From Limnohabitans sp. (GTDB taxonomy: Bacteria; Pseudomonadota; Gammaproteobacteria; Burkholderiales; Burkholderiaceae_C): DNA of 64,000 nt. The stretch covers positions 21,431 through 85,430 of the forward strand of contig VERE01000007.1 in the NCBI GenBank assembly GCA_018882835.1, read 5' to 3'. Below are positions 8,018 through 16,008 of the stretch, one piece after another. The position numbers and the translations under genes were made by a program. The notes beneath the pieces are model-generated. The model ran no database searches and was not told where the DNA came from. It worked only from the letters and a program-made list of their open reading frames with translations. Each line of letters begins with the position of its first letter. Positions within the stretch are counted from its first letter, which is position 1.

Positions 8018-8705
8018 GCGCTGTATGACCTTGCTGCTGCCCCAAGTCAAAGCTGAAACCTTGCGTTCGCAGGTTGAGCATCAGTTGCGTCAAGCCATCG
8101 TGCGGGGTCTGCTCAAGCCCGGCCAAAAGTTGGTGGAGCGTGAGCTTTGCGAAAAGCTGGGTGTTAGCCGGCCTTCTTTGCGCGAGGCTTTGCGTCGCCT
8201 GGAAGCCGAAAAGCTGATCGTCAATGTGCCGCACCGCGGCCCCGAAGTGGCCAGCATGACCCTGGCGCAAGCCCGTGACTTGTACGCCATGCGCCGTTTG
8301 CTCGAAGGATTTGCTGCACGCGAGTTCACCCGACTGGCGACGGACGAGCAAGTGAAGGCGCTGACAAAAGCTGTGAAGCGTTTGCGCGAGGCGGGCCATA
8401 AAAACAACCAGGCAGGTGTACTGGAGGCGAAATCCGAGTTCTACGACATCTTGCTCGGTGGCTGTGGCAATGCACTGGTGCAAGAAATTTTGGGATCGCT
8501 GCTGTCGCGCGTCAGCTTGTTGCGGGCCACTTCCTTGATGCTGCCCGAGCGTTTACCGCAAAGCCTGGATGAAATCGATGCCATGCTTCACTGCATCCAG
8601 TCCAAGGATGCCGCAGGCGCCCAAACCCTCGCCGACAGGCATGTCCAGAACGCTGAACAAGCGGCGCTGGGCGTGTTTGAAAAAATTTCCCATCCCTCTC
8701 ACTAG
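8016..8705 (+). CDS. GntR family regulator (FCD subfamily)
   Basis: About 229 residues: an N-terminal winged HTH (LRSQVEHQLRQAIVRGLLKPGQKL, ERELCEKLGVSRPSLREALRRLEAEKLI) followed by an all-helical FCD effector domain (DLYAMRRLLEGFAAREF, then EFYDILLGGCGNALV, AMLHCIQSKDA). FCD regulators usually sense small carboxylates and derepress neighbouring catabolic genes. Starts at 8016 or 8025 are both possible. It begins an operon with the CMD-like, dehydrogenase, metallo-beta-lactamase-fold and Bug genes, and is divergent from the Bug/CoA-transferase/lyase unit, so it probably controls both. A matching inverted repeat lies at 7991-8001. Confidence 0.9.
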   Translation: MRCMTLLLPQVKAETLRSQVEHQLRQAIVRGLLKPGQKLVERELCEKLGVSRPSLREALRRLEAEKLIVNVPHRGPEVASMTLAQARDLYAMRRLLEGFAAREFTRLATDEQVKALTKAVKRLREAGHKNNQAGVLEAKSEFYDILLGGCGNALVQEILGSLLSRVSLLRATSLMLPERLPQSLDEIDAMLHCIQSKDAAGAQTLADRHVQNAEQAALGVFEKISHPSH

Positions 8706-8715
8706 GAGTTATTGC

Positions 8716-9093
8716 ATGAACAAAGAATCTTTTGACAAAGGCCTGAAAACCCGCCGCGAAGTGCTGGGGGCCGAGTATGTCGACAACGCCATCAAAAATG
8801 CGGATGCCTTCAACCAGCCAATGCAGGAACTGGTCACAGAATATTGCTGGAACGAAATCTGGAACCGTCCTGGCCTGGACCGTCGCACCCGCAGCATCAT
8901 CAATCTGTCGATGCTGACCGCGCTGAACCGCCCCCACGAATTGAAGCTTCATGTGCGTGGGGCGCTCAACAATGGCCTCAGCAAAGAGGATATTCAGGAA
9001 GTGTTCTTGCAAACGGCCATTTACTGCGGCGTACCCGCGGCCATTGACAGCTTCCGCAATGCCAAGGAAGTGTTCAAAGAGATGGGGATTTAA
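8716..9093 (+). CDS. 4-carboxymuconolactone decarboxylase-like protein
   Basis: A 125-residue one-domain CMD protein, the usual length of PcaC. It shows LGAEYVDNAIKNAD, WNEIWNRPGLDRRTRSIINLSMLTALNRP, HVRGALNNGLSKEDIQEVFLQ and YCGVPAAIDSFRNAKEVF, closely following the PcaC pattern (RDRSLLTLAML..., HL..AL.NG.T..EI.E...Q...Y.G.P). PcaC decarboxylates carboxymuconolactone in the protocatechuate pathway, but no other pca gene is in the window and paralogues of this length have other or unknown roles. The start has an AGGAG box and is 10 bases after the GntR gene; the next gene follows two bases later. Confidence 0.85.
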   Translation: MNKESFDKGLKTRREVLGAEYVDNAIKNADAFNQPMQELVTEYCWNEIWNRPGLDRRTRSIINLSMLTALNRPHELKLHVRGALNNGLSKEDIQEVFLQTAIYCGVPAAIDSFRNAKEVFKEMGI

Positions 9094-9095
9094 GC

Positions 9096-9971
9096 GTGGC
9101 AGCGCTTCGCATTGGCTTTTTAGGCCTTGGCCAAATGGGGCAGCCGATGGTGCGCAACCTCTTGCGCGCGGGCTTTGCCGTGACGGGTTACGACCTGAGC
9201 GAGGCCGCGCTGGCAACGCTGTCCCAAGAGGCCGGATTTCGTGCCGCCACCAGCGTTCAGGCCGCAGCCGCTGACGCCGATGTGCTGATACTGATGCTGC
9301 CCGATAGCAAAGTGATCGATGCCTTGTTGTGGCAGCAAGGCCTGGCCAAGCAATTGCGACAAGGCCTGACATTGCTGGACATGAGCTCATCCGACCCCGT
9401 CTGCTCGCGTGAGAATGCCAGCCGCCTGGCCGCCCTGGGCGTTCACTTTGTCGATGCGCCGGTCTCGGGCGGCGTCAAGCGTGCGGTGGATGGCAGCTTG
9501 TCGATCATGATCGGTGGCGAGGCGGCCCATGTCGATCCCATCCGGCCCGTGCTCCAGGCCATGGGCAAGACACTGGTGCATGTCGGGGGCGCAGGTTCTG
9601 GCCATGCCGTCAAAGCCTTGAACAACTATGTGTCGGCCTCCGGCCTGGTGGCCGTGTGCGAAGCCTTGGTAGCTGCGGAAAAATTTGGCATCGACCCCCA
9701 CTTGGTGAATCAGGTGTTCAATGCCTCGACCGGCAAGAACAACACCACCGAGCTGAAGGTGGAAAACTTCATGCTGTCCGAGGCCTACAACTCGGGTTTT
9801 GCGCTTGCCCTGATGCGCAAGGATTTGCAAACGGCACAGAGCTTCATTGAGCGCATGGGCACCCCCGGCGGCTTTGCCAAAGTGTGTTTGCAGACTTGGG
9901 CCGAGGCTGAGCAATCCCTGGAGAAGGGCGCAGACCACACCGCCATGCACAAATTTGTGCGCTCGCATTAA
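9096..9971 (+). CDS. 3-hydroxyisobutyrate dehydrogenase family NAD(P)-dependent oxidoreductase
   Basis: A 291-residue beta-hydroxyacid dehydrogenase. The N-terminal Rossmann motif is IGFLGLGQMGQPMVRNLL (GxGxMGxxM), followed by MLPDSKVID, the substrate-binding FVDAPVSGGVKRAVDGSLSIMIGG (the DAPVSGG signature) and the catalytic Lys region AGSGHAVKALNNY. Members oxidise 3-hydroxyisobutyrate, tartronate semialdehyde, 2-hydroxymethylglutarate and similar acids. It starts with GTG two bases after the CMD gene stop, indicating translational coupling. With the operon's other genes it probably handles a hydroxy-acid or hydroxymethyl intermediate; the exact substrate is open. Confidence 0.88.
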   Translation: MAALRIGFLGLGQMGQPMVRNLLRAGFAVTGYDLSEAALATLSQEAGFRAATSVQAAAADADVLILMLPDSKVIDALLWQQGLAKQLRQGLTLLDMSSSDPVCSRENASRLAALGVHFVDAPVSGGVKRAVDGSLSIMIGGEAAHVDPIRPVLQAMGKTLVHVGGAGSGHAVKALNNYVSASGLVAVCEALVAAEKFGIDPHLVNQVFNASTGKNNTTELKVENFMLSEAYNSGFALALMRKDLQTAQSFIERMGTPGGFAKVCLQTWAEAEQSLEKGADHTAMHKFVRSH

Positions 9972-9995
9972 GCCATTGCCAAAGGAGTGTTTCGC

Positions 9996-10790
9996 ATGCC
10001 AACGCCTATCTGGGAAGCCTATGCCCTGCGGTATGCCACGGTGCAACGCCGTCGCCAGGAAAATTTCATCGCCGATGACCTGCACGACCAGGCCTCGTCC
10101 ATGGATTACTTTGTCTGGTTTTTGCGCTCAGGTGATGAAACGATTTTGGTGGACACGGGCTTTGGTGAAGAGGCCGCCCGCTTGCGCAAGCGCACCTTTC
10201 TGCGTTGCCCCATCGACGCCTTGGCTGCGGCAGGGGTGCGGCTGGAGGATGTCAAGGACACCATCATCACCCATGCGCACTATGACCATGCTGGCAACAC
10301 CCGAAAATTGCCACAGACTTCGTTTCACTTGCAAGAGCGCGAAATGGCCTTTGCCACAGGCAAGGAAATGCGCCACGCCTTCATGCGCCGCGCCTACGAC
10401 CCCAGTGACGTGTGCGACCTGGTCTATGCCAACTTCCAGGAGCGCCTGGCATTTCACGAGGGCGCCTACGAGCTTCGGCCCGGCATCACGGTGCATTGGG
10501 TCGGTGGTCACACCCGTGGTTTGCAAATCGTGCGCGTGCACACGCGACGGGGTTGGATCGTGCTGGCCTCTGACGCATCGCATTACCTGGAAAACCTGCG
10601 CAAACGCTCGCCGTTTCCCATCGTGGCGGATGCGGGCGAAATGCTGAGAGCCTTCGAGTTGGTGGAAACCTTGGCCGAGACCCCCGACCACATCATTGCC
10701 GGCCACGACCCCATCACCACACGCCTTTACAAGCCCTCCGGTCCTGAAGGACTGGAAATTTATTCACTCTCTGACCCGATATCCACATGA
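9996..10790 (+). CDS. Metallo-beta-lactamase-fold hydrolase (lactonase-like)
   Basis: A 264-residue protein with the MBL-fold metal signature THAHYDHAG (HxHxDH) at about residues 93-101, a later His in GGHTRGLQ, an Asp in LASDASHY and a final His in IAGHDP, giving a complete dizinc site. The overall pattern (FVWFLRSGDETILVDTGFG) matches the AHL-lactonase/AttM-like N-acyl homoserine lactonase family, whose members also open simple lactones. In an operon with a CMD-like protein and a hydroxyacid dehydrogenase, hydrolysis of a pathway lactone is more likely than quorum quenching. ATG at 9996 follows AAAGGAG; the stop overlaps the next gene by four bases. Confidence 0.85.
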   Translation: MPTPIWEAYALRYATVQRRRQENFIADDLHDQASSMDYFVWFLRSGDETILVDTGFGEEAARLRKRTFLRCPIDALAAAGVRLEDVKDTIITHAHYDHAGNTRKLPQTSFHLQEREMAFATGKEMRHAFMRRAYDPSDVCDLVYANFQERLAFHEGAYELRPGITVHWVGGHTRGLQIVRVHTRRGWIVLASDASHYLENLRKRSPFPIVADAGEMLRAFELVETLAETPDHIIAGHDPITTRLYKPSGPEGLEIYSLSDPIST

Positions 10791-11791
10791 ACATGCTTAC
10801 TTTGAACCGTCCCCGCAACTTGTTGCGATCCTTGTCAGCTGCCCTCTTAGCGCTGAGCTTGCAGGGGGCTGCCCTTGCCCAGGCAGATTTTCCCAGCAAG
10901 TCTGTGGCCATGGTGGTCCCGTTTCCGCCTGCCGGGTCCACAGATGTGATTGGTCGCCTGCTGGCGCAAACCATGGGCAAGCACCTGGGGCAAAGCGTGC
11001 TGGTGGAAAACGTCGGCGGGGCAGGAGGCACGATCGGCGCGGCCAAGGCCGCTCGCGCCCCTGGCGATGGGTACACCTTGTTGTTCAACAACATGGCACA
11101 AGCCAGTGCGCCGTCCCTGTATGCCAAATTGCCATTCGACCCTCTGGTGGACTTTGAGCCCGTGGGGCCCCTGGTGGAAGTGCCCATGATTTTGGTTGCA
11201 CGCAAAAATTTCCCCGGTGACACGCTTCAGGCTGTGTTCGATTACGCCAAGGCCAACCCAGGCAAGTTGAACTTTGCCACTGCGGGCGTGGGCGCCACCA
11301 CGCATTTGTGCGAGGTTCTGCTGCAATTTTCAACAGGCTTGAAATGGACCGCCGTGCCTTACAAGGGCACTGGCCCCGCGCTCAATGATTTACTCGGTGG
11401 GCAAGTCGATGTCATATGCGATCAGCCCGCCAGCACGCTGGGCCACATCAAATCGGGCAACCTCAAGCCCATTGCCGTGGCCACCAAGGCGCGCCTGAAG
11501 TCACTGCCCGAGGTGCCGACTTTTGAAGAGTCAGGCATGCCCGGATTCCAGCTGGCAGTCTGGCATGGCCTGTATGCCAGCAAGGGGACCCCCAAGCCAG
11601 TGATCGACAAGCTGTCGGCAGCGTTGCGTCAGTCTTTGTCAGATCCGGCGTTCACACAACGCCTGCAAGAAATGAGCGGTTTGGTGGTTCCGCCCGAGCA
11701 GGCCACGCCCGATGCCCTGCGCCAGCTTTTGAAAAGCGAAGTCGAGCGTTGGCGCAACGCCCTGCGCAGCGCAGGGGTGAAGCCGGAGTGA
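10787..11791 (+). CDS. Bug/TctC-family periplasmic solute receptor
   Basis: A 334-residue receptor with a signal peptide (LLALSLQGAALAQADFP). The mature part has the Bug pattern: FPSKSVAMVVPFPPAGSTDVIGRLLA, VLVENVGGAGGTIGAAKAARA and DGYTLLFNN. It is the last gene of the GntR operon, its ATG overlapping the MBL-fold stop, so its ligand should be the substrate of that operon. As with the other three Bug genes here, no TctAB membrane partner is nearby. Its stop is one base from the convergent crotonase stop with no visible terminator. Confidence 0.92.
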   Translation: MNMLTLNRPRNLLRSLSAALLALSLQGAALAQADFPSKSVAMVVPFPPAGSTDVIGRLLAQTMGKHLGQSVLVENVGGAGGTIGAAKAARAPGDGYTLLFNNMAQASAPSLYAKLPFDPLVDFEPVGPLVEVPMILVARKNFPGDTLQAVFDYAKANPGKLNFATAGVGATTHLCEVLLQFSTGLKWTAVPYKGTGPALNDLLGGQVDVICDQPASTLGHIKSGNLKPIAVATKARLKSLPEVPTFEESGMPGFQLAVWHGLYASKGTPKPVIDKLSAALRQSLSDPAFTQRLQEMSGLVVPPEQATPDALRQLLKSEVERWRNALRSAGVKPE

Positions 11792-11792
11792 C

Positions 11793-12587
11793 TCAGTCTT
11801 TGAATTTCGGTGGGCGCTTTTCCACGAAGGCGCGCACGGCTTCATGGTGGTCATCGGTCATGTGTGCAATGGCTTGGTAGCCAGCCGATATTTCCAGCAG
11901 CGACTCCAGGGTGCTGCGCTCGCCCTCGCGCAACAAGCGCTTGGTCATGCGCAACACGCCACCGGGATTGGCGGCAATTTTTTGTGCCAGGGCCAATGCC
12001 TCATGCATCAGGTTTTCTGGCGCCACCACCCGCGACACCAAGCCACAGGCCAGGGCTTGCTGGGCGTTCAGTGCCTCGCCCGTGAAGGCCATCTCAGACG
12101 CTTTGGACATGCCCACCACCCGAGGCAACAACCAAGCGCCGCCGTCTCCGGGGACGATACCCACTTTCACGAAGCTCTCGGCAAAGGTCGCCTTTTCTGA
12201 GGCGATGCGAATGTCGCACATGCAGGTCAAATCCAGGCCAGCGCCAATGGCCGGACCATTCACAGCCGCGATCACGGGCACGTCCAGGTTGAAGAGCGCT
12301 TTGGGCAGGCGTTGTATGCCTTGGCGGTACTCTTCCCGAATGACATCGGGCGTGAGTTGTTGCGTTTGATAGCGCAACATGTCTTTCACGTTGCCCCCAG
12401 AACTGAACACCGGCCCATGGCCTGTCAGGATCACCACGCGGATGCTGTTGTCTTTGGACACCATCGCGCAGGCCTGCACCAATTCCTCGACCGCCGTGTT
12501 GCCGGTCAGGGCATTGCGGGTTTCGGGTTGGTTCATGGTCAAGGTCAGAATGGGCCCTTGGCGTTCAATGGTCAAAAAAGTGCTCAT
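11793..12587 (-). CDS. Enoyl-CoA hydratase/isomerase (crotonase) family protein
   Basis: A 264-residue crotonase: N-terminal LTLTMNQPETRNALTG, first oxyanion-hole segment HGPVFSSGGNVKDML and second AAVNGPAIGAGLDLTCMCDIRIA. The segment FAESFVKVGIVPGDGGAWLLPR differs from textbook hydratases in having Asp in GDGG and no clear first catalytic Glu at the usual place, so hydratase, isomerase or another crotonase chemistry is possible. It is the last gene of a minus-strand unit with two acyl-CoA dehydrogenases and a CoA-transferase, suggesting beta-oxidation-like processing of a CoA-activated acid. Confidence 0.88.
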   Translation of the reverse strand: MSTFLTIERQGPILTLTMNQPETRNALTGNTAVEELVQACAMVSKDNSIRVVILTGHGPVFSSGGNVKDMLRYQTQQLTPDVIREEYRQGIQRLPKALFNLDVPVIAAVNGPAIGAGLDLTCMCDIRIASEKATFAESFVKVGIVPGDGGAWLLPRVVGMSKASEMAFTGEALNAQQALACGLVSRVVAPENLMHEALALAQKIAANPGGVLRMTKRLLREGERSTLESLLEISAGYQAIAHMTDDHHEAVRAFVEKRPPKFKD

Positions 12588-12602
12588 GTGCGATTCCTTT
12601 GT

Positions 12603-13601
12603 TCAGTGAACATCCGACACTTCGCGGATGAGTTCCAAAACCTGGGCTTGGGGGCGATCCAGCAGGGCCTGACCCAGGACAGTGTGCCAATACGATTCGG
12701 ACCCTGCGGCTTGGCGCCAGACATGCAGGCGACGCGTCAACAACTGCAAGTCGAACTCGGCGGTGAAACCAATGGCGCCGTGAATGGCATGGCCCAGTGC
12801 TGCGACTTCCAGTGCGGCCTCGCTGGTGCGCGCCTTGGCCACCGCGACGCGCAAGGGGTCGGGGTTCACGGTCGCAGACTGACAGCCCAGTTGGGCGGCC
12901 ATGCGCGCTGCAAAGGCATGCTCGGACATGACACTCAAATGGTGCTGAATCGCTTGAAATTTACCGATGGGGCGGCCAAACTGCTGGCGATCGTTGGCAT
13001 ATTGCAAGGTGCGCTCAAACACCGCCATCAAGGCGCCAGACAATTGCGCCGCGTAGAGGCAGGCTTGCAGGGTTCGCACATCCGGGACGAAGGGCAAGGG
13101 CAGCGCTTGCGCCAGGGCGGCGCCGGGCCATGTCAAGCTGGCATCCAGGGGAAATCCTGCCGCCGATTTCGCGGCGCTCGCGGTGGCCAACAACCAGGCC
13201 TGCGTGCCGTCCGTCACGATGGCGTGGTCGGCGACTTGTCCCATGCGCACGGTGTCCGCATGCAATTCGCCTTGTGGCCGACGCTGCCCACTGGCCCACG
13301 TGATGCTGCCTTGGGGAAGGGACACCTGGTGTTGGCCTAAAAGTGCGCGCGCCCACATGGTTTCGCCGAGCGGCACGGGAACGCAATGCCCGCCGCACAT
13401 GGCAAACAAGTGAAAAGCCTCGGTCAGGCCCAGGCCAGCGCCACCCTGTGACTCACTGAGCATGGCATCGGCAAAGCCCGAGGACTCAAGCGCATCCCAC
13501 AAGGGGCGGTTTTGGGGTTGTGACTCGATGGCGCGCACCACCTGCGGTGTGCATTGATCGGCCAACAAATCACGCAAGGCATCAGAGAAAAGTGTGTCCA
13601 T
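12603..13601 (-). CDS. Acyl-CoA dehydrogenase family protein, shorter subunit
   Basis: A 332-residue acyl-CoA dehydrogenase-fold protein, shorter than the usual 380. Typical parts are ESSGFADAMLSESQGGAGLGLTEAFHLFAMCG, the C-terminal helical domain YANDRQQFGRPIGKFQAIQHHLSVMS and the end ALGHAIHGAIGFTAEFDLQLLTRR. The middle FAD/substrate segment is poorly conserved. Such short members often pair with a full-length one as heteromeric enzymes, as in PimC/PimD or steroid-type FadE pairs. The longer partner is directly upstream (13622-14779). Probable role: alpha,beta-desaturation of the acyl-CoA made by the CoA-transferase at 14776. Substrate unknown. Confidence 0.87.
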   Translation of the reverse strand: MDTLFSDALRDLLADQCTPQVVRAIESQPQNRPLWDALESSGFADAMLSESQGGAGLGLTEAFHLFAMCGGHCVPVPLGETMWARALLGQHQVSLPQGSITWASGQRRPQGELHADTVRMGQVADHAIVTDGTQAWLLATASAAKSAAGFPLDASLTWPGAALAQALPLPFVPDVRTLQACLYAAQLSGALMAVFERTLQYANDRQQFGRPIGKFQAIQHHLSVMSEHAFAARMAAQLGCQSATVNPDPLRVAVAKARTSEAALEVAALGHAIHGAIGFTAEFDLQLLTRRLHVWRQAAGSESYWHTVLGQALLDRPQAQVLELIREVSDVH

Positions 13602-13621
13602 GAGGGCTCCCCAAAAAAAGG

Positions 13622-14779
13622 TCAGCGCAAACCAAGGCCGCGCGCAATCATGCCGCGCAGAATTTCCCGGGTGCCACCACGCAATGAGAATGAAGGCGCC
13701 ACCTGGGTGACATAGTTGAGCGTATTCAGCAATTCCAGGGGAACTTGTCCCTCGGCGCGTGAGAACAAGTCATCTGCAATCAAGGCGGGAATGGATTGCT
13801 CGATACCGGTCCCAATGTCCTTGACCAATGCCGCCTCGATGACCGGGCTTTCGCCACGTGTGAGTTTTTCCGTGATGGCCACCGACATGGCGCGTATGGG
13901 CGCGAGTTGGCTCAAAATCTTGCCCGCCAGGCGGGTAGACGCTTCGCTGCGCCCCTGCGGCGTGCGGACAAAGGCGAGCCATTCGTCGAACAACACAATG
14001 CTGGCATAGATGCGCTCTGGGCCGCTGCGCTCAAAAGCCAATTCAGCCGTGACTTGCGACCATCCTTGGCCCTCTTCGCCAATCAGTGCATCGGCAGGCA
14101 AGGCCACATTGTCGAAAAAAACCTCACAAAAGTGCTGATCGCCAGAAAGGTCGGTGATCGGGCGAACCGTCACGCCGGGCAATGACAAGTCAACGATGAG
14201 CTGCGACAAGCCTTGGTGACGGTCCTCGGTGGTGCCAGAGGTCCGTACCAGGGCAATCATGTAGTGACAGTTGTGGGCGTTGGTGGTCCAGATCTTCTGG
14301 CCATTGAGCAGCCACCCTTTGTCGGTGCGAGTGGCCCGGGTTTTCACGCCAGCCAGGTCAGAGCCGGAGTTGGGCTCGCTCATGCCGATGCAAAAGAAAG
14401 CCTCGCCCCGGCAAATCCGGGGGATGTAGAACTGTTGTTGTTCGGGCGTGCCGTATTTCAGAATCAAGGGGCCACTTTGGCGATCGGCGATCCAGTGCGA
14501 ACCCACGGGGGCGCCGGCATTCAAAAACTCCTCTACCAAAACATACCGGGCAAAGGCGCTGCGACCACCGCCACCCAAAGACTTGGGCAAGGTGATGCCC
14601 AACCAACCGCGCCGCCCCAGCTCGCGACTGAATTCCTGGTTGTAGCCCGACCAGGATTTGGCCCGGACATGCGCCGGCATGTCTCGCAGGGCTTCCTTGA
14701 GAAAGGCGCGCACTGGCTCGCGCAGCGCTTCATCCTCGGCAGGGATGGGGTAGGGGGACAGTGAGGTCAGTGTGCTCAT
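13622..14779 (-). CDS. Acyl-CoA dehydrogenase, large subunit type
   Basis: A 385-residue acyl-CoA dehydrogenase of usual length. Signatures: RRGWLGITLPKSLGGGGRSAFARYVLVEEF, then FFCIGMSEPNSGSDLAGVKTRATR (FAD/substrate binding), WLLNGQKIWTTNAHNCHYMIALVRT and the C-terminal SLRGGTREILRGMIARGLGL, where the Glu of GTREI occupies the common catalytic-base region. It oxidises an acyl-CoA, passing electrons to ETF. Its start overlaps the CoA-transferase stop by four bases, and the shorter dehydrogenase follows 20 bases later. The pair plus CoA-transferase plus crotonase form a coherent oxidation cassette. Confidence 0.9.
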   Translation of the reverse strand: MSTLTSLSPYPIPAEDEALREPVRAFLKEALRDMPAHVRAKSWSGYNQEFSRELGRRGWLGITLPKSLGGGGRSAFARYVLVEEFLNAGAPVGSHWIADRQSGPLILKYGTPEQQQFYIPRICRGEAFFCIGMSEPNSGSDLAGVKTRATRTDKGWLLNGQKIWTTNAHNCHYMIALVRTSGTTEDRHQGLSQLIVDLSLPGVTVRPITDLSGDQHFCEVFFDNVALPADALIGEEGQGWSQVTAELAFERSGPERIYASIVLFDEWLAFVRTPQGRSEASTRLAGKILSQLAPIRAMSVAITEKLTRGESPVIEAALVKDIGTGIEQSIPALIADDLFSRAEGQVPLELLNTLNYVTQVAPSFSLRGGTREILRGMIARGLGLR

Positions 14780-16008
14780 CCGAACACTCCTTGTTGCTTC
14801 AAATCGTTGAGGTTGTCTTCGGTCATTCCAAGAACTTCGGACAGCACTTCGCGTGTGTGTTGCCCAAGCATGGGAGGAGCGTGACGATAAGCCACGGGCG
14901 TCTCAGACATGCGGATCGGGCTGGCCACCAGGGGGATGGGGCCTGCGGTGGGATGCTGCATTTCAAACGTCATGTCCCGTGCTCGCACTTGGGGGTCCTG
15001 GTAAACCTGGTCCACGGTGTGGATGGGGCCACACGGCACCCCCAAATTTTCCAGCAGCGACACCCATGCGCTGGTGTTGCGCGTCCGGGTAACCGCCTGG
15101 ATCATGGGGATGAGTGCCTGGCGGTGCGTCACGCGCGCGGCATTGGTGGCAAAGCGCTCATCGCTTGCCCACTCTGCACGCTCTGCTGCAGCACAAAATT
15201 TGGCAAATTGCCCATCGTTTCCAATGGCCAGAATCATGTGCCCATCCGCGGTGGGGAAATCTTGGTAGGGCACCGTGTTGGGGTGGGCATTGCCCATGCG
15301 CTGGGGCAATTGCCCGCTGTAAAGGTAGTTCATGCCCTGGTTGGCCAGGCCAGCCACCTGAACATCCAGCAACGCCAGGTCAATGTGCTGGCCTTCGCCC
15401 GTGCTGTGACGCGCTTGCAGGGCCGCCAGGATGGCGGTGCTGGCGTACAAGCCGGTCATGATGTCGGTGAGTGCCACGCCCACCTTCATGGGGCCGGCAC
15501 CCGGTTGGTCATCGCCACGGCCAGTGACGCTCATCAAGCCACCCATGCCCTGGATCAAAAAATCGTAGCCGGCGCGGTGCGCATAAGGCCCAGTTTGGCC
15601 GAAGCCTGTGATGGAGCAATAAATCAGCCGGGGGTTCAAGGCGCGCAGGGATTCGGCATCCAGCCCATAGGCTTTCAGGCCGCCCACCTTGAAGTTTTCA
15701 ATGACCACATCACACCGCAGAGCCAGCTGGCGAATCAAGGCCTGTCCCGCGGGCAGCGCCATGTCGATGGTCAGAGAGCGCTTGTTGCGGTTGGTGCACA
15801 GGTAGTATGCCGATTCGCCCGTAGGCTGGCCTTGCGGGTCTTTAAGAAACGGCGGCCCCCACAGGCGGGTGTCATCGCCGGCGCCGGGCCGCTCCACTTT
15901 CAAAATGTCTGCGCCCAGGTCGCCCAAAATTTGACTGGCCCAGGGCCCTGCCAGCACGCGCGATAAATCGAGCACGCGAATGTTGGACAGGGCGCCAGGT
16001 AAGCTCAC
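14776..16008 (-). CDS. Class III (CaiB/BaiF) CoA-transferase
   Basis: A 410-residue family III CoA-transferase with IRVLDLSRVLAGPWASQILGDLGADILKVE at the N-terminus, NRNKRSLTIDM, and the catalytic Asp182 in ALTDIMTGLYA. It probably activates the acid that the downstream dehydrogenases oxidise, using succinyl-CoA or another CoA donor. Both ends overlap neighbours by four bases: the upstream Bug receptor (16005) and the downstream acyl-CoA dehydrogenase (14779), so receptor, transferase and dehydrogenase are tightly coupled. Substrate unknown; dicarboxylates such as glutarate or methylsuccinate are typical for this arrangement. Confidence 0.9.
   Translation of the reverse strand: MSLPGALSNIRVLDLSRVLAGPWASQILGDLGADILKVERPGAGDDTRLWGPPFLKDPQGQPTGESAYYLCTNRNKRSLTIDMALPAGQALIRQLALRCDVVIENFKVGGLKAYGLDAESLRALNPRLIYCSITGFGQTGPYAHRAGYDFLIQGMGGLMSVTGRGDDQPGAGPMKVGVALTDIMTGLYASTAILAALQARHSTGEGQHIDLALLDVQVAGLANQGMNYLYSGQLPQRMGNAHPNTVPYQDFPTADGHMILAIGNDGQFAKFCAAAERAEWASDERFATNAARVTHRQALIPMIQAVTRTRNTSAWVSLLENLGVPCGPIHTVDQVYQDPQVRARDMTFEMQHPTAGPIPLVASPIRMSETPVAYRHAPPMLGQHTREVLSEVLGMTEDNLNDLKQQGVFG

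Noticed and set aside
9996..10790. Quorum-quenching AHL lactonase as the definite function
   Set aside because: The fold and metal motif fit, but the operon is catabolic and the motif is common to many lactone hydrolases.
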